Position numbers and translations under genes: made by a program. From Desulfoprunum sp. (GTDB lineage: Bacteria > Desulfobacterota > Desulfobulbia > Desulfobulbales > Desulfocapsaceae), in assembly GCA_030696435.1 (NCBI GenBank), contig JAUYSF010000126.1:1-20374 (forward strand): a stretch of 20,374 bases of DNA, written 5' to 3'. Positions 13,798-20,374 of the stretch are shown one piece after another (the stretch's first letter is position 1; every line of letters starts with the position of its first letter). Under the pieces are notes generated by a model that was not told where the DNA came from, made no database searches, and was given only the letters and a program-made list of their open reading frames with translations.

Positions 13798-15446
13798 AAG
13801 AGCAGGATCCTCGCCAGCCCATCCGAAAAATTTGGATGCTCAGCAGGGAATACGGCGATTTCGCCGGCGCCGGAGGGATAAAGGATGTTTGTAAGCAGCT
13901 AGCTGAGAGTTTTGCCCGCTGGTCAGGACGTGATGTTAGGATCGTCATGCCGCTTTATGGTTTTATGAAGCCGCTGGAACTGGGTTGCGAGCTCTTGTCT
14001 GATCCCTTGCAGAGAGAGCGGGCCTTATGCTTTGCAGTTGACATGAATTATAGACTGCAGGAGCGGCGGGAGGAAGTCAGGGTCTGGTTTTGCCGGAAGG
14101 CGAGGGTAACGGTCTATCTCCTTGAATCAGAGCGGTTTGGAGAGAAATCTGATGTCTATACCTATACCCCGCAGGATGAAGCACGAGAGGACTGGAAGCA
14201 GCGGGGCATGGGGCACTACGATTATTTCGCCATGAACATCCTCTTGCAGAAAGCTGCTCTGGAATTGATGATATTACTGGGCGAACGTCCCGATATTATT
14301 CATTGCCATGATGGTCATACGGCGGTTGTACCTGCTCTCATCAATGAATCTGCCGGCCTGCGTAGTTATTTCCGGGGCACCGGCTGCGTGGTGACCATAC
14401 ACAATGCAGGACTGGGTTATCACCAGGAAATTGCAGACCTTCTTTTTGCCCAGGCCATTACTGGTCTGCCCACGCAGGCAATTCTTGCCAACTGTCTGGT
14501 GGATGCCTTTGACCCTTTTCTTTCTGCCGGTCGTTTTGCGGTCATGAATACAGTGAGTGAAAACTATGCCCGAGAACTGCAGCAGACCGAAGATGACAGT
14601 CTTACCGGGTGGTTGGGGCATGAATTGGCCAGGCGGGGGGTGATTCTTGAAGGAGTCACCAATGGCATAAATCCAGCGGATTTTAATCCTGTCGAACCGG
14701 AAATGGCTGGTATTGCCGAGGGCTTTGATCCCGCTGATTCTACCGATATTCTGAAAGGCAAAAAGAAATGTAAGCAAACTCTTCTGCAGCAGTTGGCCAC
14801 GATGCATCCTCCCGCTGATTTGGAAATCTTCGGCTCTATCACCTGCAATCTCGATGCTCCACTCTTTACCTTTATCGGCCGGTTGAGCGCGCAGAAGGGT
14901 GTTGATCTGCTCATCGCCGCCCTTCAGGAACTATTTCAGCGGCATCCGTCTGGGCAGGCGCTCCTTCTCGGCAGTGGTGGAAAAGAGGAAGAACAACAGC
15001 TTCAGAACCTTGTCGAAATGAACGGTATGGTCGGTCGGATATGTTTTCTCCGCGGCTATAGTCCAATGGTGGCTAATCAGGTGTATGCGGCTGGAGATTT
15101 CTTTGTTATTCCATCACGATATGAGCCATGCGGGCTGACCGATTATATTGCCCAGCTCTTTGGCAATATCCCTGTGGTCCATCATGTCGGAGGTCTGGTT
15201 AAGGTAGTGGATGGACAGACGGGAATCGCTTATCAGGGGACTGATGTGGTGTCTTTACTTGCGGCTTTGGAGAGGGCGATACTGCTCTATTCTCAGCCGG
15301 ATATTCTGCGGCGGATGCAGTTGCAGGCTGTACAACGGATACGGCAAAAGCATACCTGGGACAAGGTAATGAAAAAGTATCTCAATCTCTATGAGAAAGC
15401 CAGGGTGTTGAGGTGGGTGGGACAACCACAAACTGAGAGAGTCTGA
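13794..15446 (+). CDS. glgA: Glycogen/starch synthase-like glycosyltransferase (GT5)
   Basis: This 550-residue protein is related to bacterial glycogen synthase, which adds glucose from ADP-glucose to alpha-1,4-glucan. The N-terminal Rossmann half includes RIVMPLYG, IIHCHDGHTAVVPAL and VTIHNAGLGY. It also has the GVTNGINPADFNP segment. The C-terminal half has TFIGRLSAQKGVDLLIAAL, FVIPSRYEPCGLTDYIAQLFGNIPVV and HHVGGLVKVVDG. Glu444 in EPCGL is the expected donor-binding acid. The N-terminal KTGGL-type loop, which usually supplies a lysine to the nucleotide sugar, reads GAGGI at 25-29. Sugar donor or activity may therefore differ. The ATG overlaps the aroC stop as ATGA. A TTG further upstream is not needed. 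Confidence 0.88.
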   Translation: MKEQDPRQPIRKIWMLSREYGDFAGAGGIKDVCKQLAESFARWSGRDVRIVMPLYGFMKPLELGCELLSDPLQRERALCFAVDMNYRLQERREEVRVWFCRKARVTVYLLESERFGEKSDVYTYTPQDEAREDWKQRGMGHYDYFAMNILLQKAALELMILLGERPDIIHCHDGHTAVVPALINESAGLRSYFRGTGCVVTIHNAGLGYHQEIADLLFAQAITGLPTQAILANCLVDAFDPFLSAGRFAVMNTVSENYARELQQTEDDSLTGWLGHELARRGVILEGVTNGINPADFNPVEPEMAGIAEGFDPADSTDILKGKKKCKQTLLQQLATMHPPADLEIFGSITCNLDAPLFTFIGRLSAQKGVDLLIAALQELFQRHPSGQALLLGSGGKEEEQQLQNLVEMNGMVGRICFLRGYSPMVANQVYAAGDFFVIPSRYEPCGLTDYIAQLFGNIPVVHHVGGLVKVVDGQTGIAYQGTDVVSLLAALERAILLYSQPDILRRMQLQAVQRIRQKHTWDKVMKKYLNLYEKARVLRWVGQPQTERV

Positions 15447-15525
15447 CATGTTCGATGGGCACAACGAGAAAAGTCTATTCGGCATGACAGAAAGTTCATC
15501 CTTTGAACACTAACAGGAGACGAAT

Positions 15526-16530
15526 ATGACAGTGAAAATTGGAATCAATGGATTTGGTCGAATCGGAAGAAACATCTTTAGGGCGCTCAGTAAAGATCCG
15601 GCCTTCGCAGATATTGAGATTGTGGCCATCAATGATCTCACCGACAATGCCACATTGGCACATTTACTCAAATACGACTCTGTTATGGGAGTCTACGAAA
15701 AGGATGTGACAAGCGATGAAAAGGGCATCATCGTCAATAACAGGCATATTGCGGTGTCCAGCCATAAAAATCCTGCCGAGATTCCTTGGGGAGAATTTGG
15801 TGCTGAATATATTGCCGAATGCACAGGTTTTTTTGTTGACGCAGATTCAGCCCAAGCCCATATTGATGCTGGCGCAAGTAAGGTGATTATTTCTGCCCCG
15901 GCAAAGGGTAGCGTCAAAACCTTTGTCATGGGTGTCAATGAGGACGAGTATGATGCCAACGTCCATCATATCGTTTCCAATGCCTCTTGCACGACCAACT
16001 GTCTGGCACCATTTGCCAAGGTCATTCTCGATAATTTCGGTATCGCACGAGGCCTGATGACTACCGTCCACGCCTATACCGGTGACCAGCGGCTTCTTGA
16101 TTTTCCTCATTCCGACCTGCGCCGGGCTCGGGCCGCCGCCTTATCGATGATCCCGACCAAGACCGGGGCCGCCGCCGCTGTTTCACTGGTTATTCCCGAA
16201 CTCAAAGGGAAATTTGACGGATTGGCCATACGGGTACCGACTCCGACAGTTTCTATAGTGGATGCCGTCATGGAGGTCGAGAAGGAGACTACGGTGCAGG
16301 AAGTGAATCAGGCTCTGCGTGCGGCTACCAACCGATATCTGGGGTACACCGATCTCCCTCTGGTTTCCATCGATTTTAAGGGAGACAGTCATTCTTCCAT
16401 TGTTGACGGCCAATGTACCAAGGTTATCGGCAAGTCAGTCAAGGTGATGAGCTGGTATGACAACGAATGGGGGTATTCAAATCGGATGCTTGATCTGATT
16501 CTGCATATGGAGGCCAACAAGACTCTCTGA
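15526..16530 (+). CDS. gapA: Glyceraldehyde-3-phosphate dehydrogenase, type I
   Basis: GAPDH interconverts glyceraldehyde-3-phosphate and 1,3-bisphosphoglycerate in glycolysis and gluconeogenesis. The 334 residues start with the NAD-binding GINGFGRIGRN (6-16). Asp37 in INDLTD is typical of NAD-preferring enzymes. The catalytic Cys155 is in SNASCTTNCLAPF and His182 in TTVHAYTGDQ. The remaining core (RRARAAALSMIPTKTGAA, RVPTPTVSIVD and SWYDNEWGYSNRM) is fully conserved. AACAGGAGA precedes the ATG at ideal spacing. The gene lies 79 bases after glgA in the same direction and could share its transcript. A terminator-like hairpin follows. Confidence 0.98.
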   Translation: MTVKIGINGFGRIGRNIFRALSKDPAFADIEIVAINDLTDNATLAHLLKYDSVMGVYEKDVTSDEKGIIVNNRHIAVSSHKNPAEIPWGEFGAEYIAECTGFFVDADSAQAHIDAGASKVIISAPAKGSVKTFVMGVNEDEYDANVHHIVSNASCTTNCLAPFAKVILDNFGIARGLMTTVHAYTGDQRLLDFPHSDLRRARAAALSMIPTKTGAAAAVSLVIPELKGKFDGLAIRVPTPTVSIVDAVMEVEKETTVQEVNQALRAATNRYLGYTDLPLVSIDFKGDSHSSIVDGQCTKVIGKSVKVMSWYDNEWGYSNRMLDLILHMEANKTL

Positions 16531-16561
16531 TCTGGTCCTGGCATTTGGGGACGGGAGAGGG

Positions 16562-16594
16562 ACAGAAGGCATCGATTGCAGCGTTCTGTTTTTT
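16562..16594 (+). terminator. Possible terminator after GAPDH gene
   Basis: ACAGAA (16562-16567) can pair with TTCTGT (16584-16589), with an inner GCA/TGC pairing over a TCGAT loop. A run of six T follows (16589-16594). The stem is short and has an asymmetric internal loop, so termination may be partial. Confidence 0.48.
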
Positions 16595-16667
16595 GCTCAG
16601 GGCGCTGGTTCATAATGATCGTGTATTCGAGCCGCGGAGATATCGGGTGGTTGTATCAGTGTTGAAT

Positions 16668-19600
16668 ATGGAAACAATGAATACTGGAGAAGGCATCGAA
16701 TCCGCTGCCTTGCGGGCAAATCTGCTGGAGACTGCCGGCAGTGTTGTGATAGCTGAAGACTTGCAGCTTCTTCTTGATATTGTTCAAAAATACAGAGGAA
16801 TACATGCGAGTCTTGAAAAACTGCTCTATGAAATCTGTCATCCCTTTCGGAACTGGAATCTGATTCTGCCCCAGCTCCGCAGCTTTGTCCTCAAAAACAG
16901 TAATTATTTCAAAGCCCATGAAAGGGGGCCCGAGGCTTTTCGTCTCTTTGCCGGATTGTTCCTGGCGGCCGTTGAAGATTCTCGTCGCAACCCGGCCCTT
17001 CTGGCCCAGATCGTTGGGGCAATGATGCTCTGGCTTGAGAAGATAGTGTCTTTGTTGACTCCTGCAGACATCCTTCTGTACGCAGCACCGTTCAACGACC
17101 TGCTGAGAACAATCACGCAGTCTGATCAGGAAGACAGCGTTATTATCACGCAGATCGTGCATGGACAGCATTCAGTCAAAAAACTGGTAGATCGTCTGCT
17201 TGCCTTCAGGAGCGGCCAGGACGGATTTGATTTACTTCCTCTTGCCACGTTCATCCTCACTATCCAGAAGAGAAGCTATCTATACTGGTTGCAGGAAGAT
17301 GATCCACTGCCCTGGTTTCTTGAGCGTTGCGGGCTTGAGTCCGCAGATTTACATTGGGGCTGGATCTTTTCGGCAATTTCCCACGAGGCCGTGCGTAGTC
17401 ATCTTGAGGTACTGGACGGGCTGGATCTTGCAAAGGACCCTGAAGGGAGTCTGCGGAGGATCCTTGAACTGCCGACCAGTGTCGATATTGTCAAATCATA
17501 TAGAGATATACCCAATTTGCTCGTTGGGGCCAAGGAAGATGAAAGACGGGGTGAACCTTCTGAGCGGTCTGACTTGCACCACATTGTCGAGAATCAGAAG
17601 TTGTTGTTTCTGTTCAAGATCATGGATACAGAAGGACTGCATCTTATCCATGAGGAGATCCTGCGGGAGATTAACCGCAGTCTGGTTCAGCTCATTCGTC
17701 AACAGACCTTTGAGGAGATCGAAGAATTTCTGCTCATTACCTTTCAGCTCCTCAAGGTGAATGTCCGCAAATATCCCCACACTTCCTTGCAGTGTATCCA
17801 AGTCCTCGGTGGAGAGGTCTTTGACCGCGGTAACAGCCGGATGGTCGAGGCTTTTCTCTGGGGGGTTGTTCGGTTTGGTTTCCAGCACGCCAACGTTACC
17901 GGAGTCGACGAGGACTGGCAACCTCTGGCCAATCCGGCCCACCTGAGCAATATCAGGGTATGGCTGCACCTGATCATGCGTGAGCCCAAATGGTGTTCGA
18001 CTCTTTTTTCCGCTCTCATCATCCATCTGAAGCTTTCAGGCACCTGCGTCAAGGATACCGATCTCTTTCAGCGGGATATCACCGAACTGCTCAACCATCC
18101 CATCGAGCCTATTTATAACCTTGCCAAACAGTTCACCAAGCTGATGCCGGTCTTCTATAACGAGATTGGCGCGGAAGGGGAACTGCGGGATGTATCGACC
18201 GAACTCGATGAGATCCACCGGCGAAAGGATGTGCTGATCCATTTTCTCCGCAAACAGGGCCATGTGGAAAGCTCGAATCTGATCGTCGACTTTATCGAGG
18301 CCATTTTTCTGTTCTGGAAATCCAAGGAGAAAACCCTGCTTCAGCCTTTCCTGCCCATTGAGGTGTATAATCAGGTGCAATTGGCCGGGCCGTTTATCGA
18401 TGGTCAACACCTGCTCAGCCAGCGGATTTGGGAGGAAATGGCGCTGAAACGGGTCCACGATCTTTTGGCTGTAGATCAGGCGGTTCTCACCGAATTTCTG
18501 GGTCGCCAGAGCGATCTCGATGCAAGGGAAATCAGGCGATTTGAACTGTTGGTCAAGATGTACAAACTGCTCTATAAAAAATATAAACTCGGATTTCAGG
18601 AACTGCGTTCCGAACTGCTTCAGGCCGTTCACGATGGATTTCCCGAGATGGAAAAACTGCTGGCCAATCTTGAACACGCCGATACCGAAAGCTGTCTTGA
18701 GGCCCTCTTGGATAGCTTGGAAGGACTCAAAGAGATAATCCTGTCACCGGAACACTTCGAGGCCCAGGAGGATATCTACTACAAACGCCATATAGCGGTC
18801 GATATTCCGTCGGTCTACGGCAGATATAAGGAAAGAAAGTTTGACGCCCTGAGCTTGACCTTTCGGCTTGAGAATCTTGCCAATATCTATCTGGAAAAAC
18901 TGTCAGAAACGGTGAATTTTTCCTTTATCACCCAGGCAACTTTCTATAATATTGTCAGGTGTATCAAGCTGTTTATGCAGGCCCTCAGTGTCGATGGTAT
19001 AACCAGCCGGCGTCTGAATACCTATCTGTCTCTTCTGGCAAGCTCTTTAAAAGTCAGGCGCTTCTCTTATACCCAGTATCTCGATATCTTTCGCGGGCTC
19101 TCGGAAGGGGTAAAGGATGTCATCTATGCCTTTTATACCAATATTCATCAGAATAATCTTTCGCTCATCATTCCGCAGATCGGTCGGGAAAATCTCCTGC
19201 CTAAATTCAAAAGTCTTTATGACGAGGCGGAAGTGAGCACCTCGGTCCAACAGTTATCAGAGGCCTTTTTCCGCGATCTGATTTCCTCCACCTTTGGGCT
19301 GCAACACCTCGACAATTTCATCCTGCGGATTATCCAGACCTTGGAAAGTCAGAAGAACATGCTGGACAAGAAGCATCTGGATCTGCTTATGACTTACAAT
19401 CCCAACACAGCGATTTCTCTTCTCAATAAACTCAACCCCTATACCCACAACCTCATCCATCTCGGGAACAAGGGCTACAATCTTGCCACACTCATCTCGG
19501 ACAACAAGCCGGTACCGCCGGCCTTTGTCATAACTACCGAGGTTTTCCGGTGTCGTGATGTGGTTTTCGGTTTTTCGCAGGCACGAGAGGAGTTCATGCA

Positions 19601-20374
19601 GCGGATTCGGGCCTCCCTGAACGAAGTGGAACGGCTCACCGGCAAGATCTTCGGTTCACCTGATGCACCCCTCCTTTTATCCGTCCGCAGTGGTGGGGCT
19701 ATTTCCATGCCGGGCATGATGGCCACAGTCAACAATGTCGGCTACAATGAAGATCTGATCTCAGAATATGTCAGTAAAAGTGGCAATGCCTACCTGGCCT
19801 GGGACAATTACCGCCGATTTCTGCAATCCTGGGCCATGGTATCGGGTATGGATCGGGAGGATTTTCAGGAATTGATGGATGAGGCGAAAGCAAAGCACCA
19901 GGTGAGTCTTAAACGGCACTTTTCCCCCGAACAGATGCGGGATCTGGCGCTTTCCTACCAGAAGCTTATTCGTAAAAGGGGATTGGGTATCCCCGACGAC
20001 CCATGGCTGCAGTTGGTCAATGCCATAGAATTGGTGCTCGATTCCTGGGATACCGACAAAGCGATAGATTATCGCAAGATAATGGATGTCTCCGAATCCT
20101 GGGGCACCGCTGTAATCGTCCAGGCCATGGTTTTTGGCAATCGCAGCGACAAAGCCGGTTCCGGGGTTGTTTTTACTGCCCATCCCTACCGAAAGGTGCA
20201 GCGTGTCGCTCTCTGGGGGGATTATGCGTATGGCGACCAGGGCGAGGATATCGTTTCAGGTCTTGTCACCAGTTGTGCCATCTCAATAGAACAGGCTCAG
20301 CTTGATGGTCGGGCCGTAGAGGAAACCCTCGAACGGCGCTTCCCCGCTATCTATACCAGGCTTCTGGCTATTTC
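16668..20374 (+). CDS. Giant PPDK-like protein with long N-terminal extension, partial
   Basis: An uninterrupted frame runs off the right edge, giving at least 1,235 residues. From about residue 933 it is the PEP/pyruvate-binding ATP-grasp domain of pyruvate phosphate dikinase (PPDK): GNKGYNLATL then VPPAFVITTEVF, SVRSGGAISMPGMM (1005-1018), VQAMVFGN (1151-1158) and QGEDIVSGL (1191-1199). The lysine and arginine that normally bind ATP phosphates are present in the first and third motifs. The phosphohistidine and PEP-binding domains would lie beyond the window. The first ~930 residues are soluble, mainly helical and rich in hydrophobic heptad-like stretches. I recognise no domain in them. Canonical PPDK begins at the ATP-grasp domain and is about 880 residues in total. 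The start is uncertain: ATGs at 16668 and 16677 lack a clear Shine-Dalgarno, while GTG 16647 has GGAG 7 bases upstream. Confidence 0.85.
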   Translation, partial: METMNTGEGIESAALRANLLETAGSVVIAEDLQLLLDIVQKYRGIHASLEKLLYEICHPFRNWNLILPQLRSFVLKNSNYFKAHERGPEAFRLFAGLFLAAVEDSRRNPALLAQIVGAMMLWLEKIVSLLTPADILLYAAPFNDLLRTITQSDQEDSVIITQIVHGQHSVKKLVDRLLAFRSGQDGFDLLPLATFILTIQKRSYLYWLQEDDPLPWFLERCGLESADLHWGWIFSAISHEAVRSHLEVLDGLDLAKDPEGSLRRILELPTSVDIVKSYRDIPNLLVGAKEDERRGEPSERSDLHHIVENQKLLFLFKIMDTEGLHLIHEEILREINRSLVQLIRQQTFEEIEEFLLITFQLLKVNVRKYPHTSLQCIQVLGGEVFDRGNSRMVEAFLWGVVRFGFQHANVTGVDEDWQPLANPAHLSNIRVWLHLIMREPKWCSTLFSALIIHLKLSGTCVKDTDLFQRDITELLNHPIEPIYNLAKQFTKLMPVFYNEIGAEGELRDVSTELDEIHRRKDVLIHFLRKQGHVESSNLIVDFIEAIFLFWKSKEKTLLQPFLPIEVYNQVQLAGPFIDGQHLLSQRIWEEMALKRVHDLLAVDQAVLTEFLGRQSDLDAREIRRFELLVKMYKLLYKKYKLGFQELRSELLQAVHDGFPEMEKLLANLEHADTESCLEALLDSLEGLKEIILSPEHFEAQEDIYYKRHIAVDIPSVYGRYKERKFDALSLTFRLENLANIYLEKLSETVNFSFITQATFYNIVRCIKLFMQALSVDGITSRRLNTYLSLLASSLKVRRFSYTQYLDIFRGLSEGVKDVIYAFYTNIHQNNLSLIIPQIGRENLLPKFKSLYDEAEVSTSVQQLSEAFFRDLISSTFGLQHLDNFILRIIQTLESQKNMLDKKHLDLLMTYNPNTAISLLNKLNPYTHNLIHLGNKGYNLATLISDNKPVPPAFVITTEVFRCRDVVFGFSQAREEFMQRIRASLNEVERLTGKIFGSPDAPLLLSVRSGGAISMPGMMATVNNVGYNEDLISEYVSKSGNAYLAWDNYRRFLQSWAMVSGMDREDFQELMDEAKAKHQVSLKRHFSPEQMRDLALSYQKLIRKRGLGIPDDPWLQLVNAIELVLDSWDTDKAIDYRKIMDVSESWGTAVIVQAMVFGNRSDKAGSGVVFTAHPYRKVQRVALWGDYAYGDQGEDIVSGLVTSCAISIEQAQLDGRAVEETLERRFPAIYTRLLAI

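Noticed and set aside
14274..14807. Minus-strand ORF of 177 residues inside the glgA-like gene
   Set aside because: It is antisense to a conserved GT5 region and has no family features of its own.
17496..18677. Two consecutive minus-strand ORFs of 176 and 213 residues (17496-18026 and 18036-18677)
   Set aside because: They lie wholly opposite the giant PPDK-like frame, have no family motifs, and arise because the plus-strand coding bias keeps the opposite frame open.
19761..20183. Minus-strand ORF of 140 residues opposite the ATP-grasp domain
   Set aside because: The plus strand here encodes clear PPDK motifs; the opposite frame shows no recognisable domain or ribosome-binding site.
1..20374. 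CRISPR arrays, tRNA/rRNA genes, transposases or phage genes
   Set aside because: Looked for on both strands; no repeat-spacer pattern, cloverleaf-like gene, transposase or integrase motif was seen.

Overview
The window looks like chromosomal core-genome DNA from an anaerobic deltaproteobacterium of the Desulfobulbales/Desulfobacterota type. This is an inference, not a sequence match. The reasons are an F0-only ATP synthase block (atpZ-atpI-atpB-atpE) split from F1, a C5-pathway hemL, a bamD next to trxB/trxA, a long UbiD-type decarboxylase like those of futalosine menaquinone biosynthesis, and a PPDK-like protein with a very long N-terminal extension. Genes are dense on both strands. I saw no tRNA, rRNA, IS element, integrase, CRISPR array or phage gene.

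Layout. 2-154: tail of a 4Fe-4S ferredoxin-type protein on the + strand, facing a minus-strand group across two tandem hairpins. 244-2431 (minus): bamD, trxB and trxA, with a terminator-like hairpin between trxA and trxB. 2432-2796: divergent regulatory region with promoter-like sites for trxA and hemL. 2797-4089: hemL. 4178-5937: atpZ, atpI, atpB, atpE, closed by a strong intrinsic terminator. 6031-8128: a nucleoside phosphorylase-family protein and rimO. 8214-9464 (minus): ihfB-like DNA-binding protein and an RsuA/RluB-family pseudouridine synthase. 9455-11926 (minus): a tight group of YjbQ-family protein, an unknown 91-residue protein and a 592-residue UbiD-family decarboxylase, running into the pseudouridine synthase gene. 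12173-15446 (+): aroK, aroC and a glgA-like gene, each overlapping the next. 15526-16530: GAPDH. 16668 to the window edge: a giant open frame of more than 1,235 codons. Its last ~300 visible residues are the ATP-grasp (PEP/pyruvate-binding) domain of pyruvate phosphate dikinase, and its first ~930 residues match no domain I know.

Functional themes. Chorismate synthesis (aroK, aroC) lies back to back with a probable menaquinone-pathway decarboxylase across a divergent promoter region. Glycogen synthase, GAPDH and the PPDK-like protein are consecutive on one strand and suggest a carbon-storage/glycolysis neighbourhood. Thioredoxin, its reductase and an outer-membrane assembly lipoprotein form a housekeeping set. 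The least explained items are the giant PPDK-like protein, the altered nucleotide-sugar loop of the GlgA-like enzyme, and the small unknown protein coupled to yjbQ and ubiD. Gene starts were chosen from ribosome-binding sites, overlaps and family length. All regulatory sites are read by eye.
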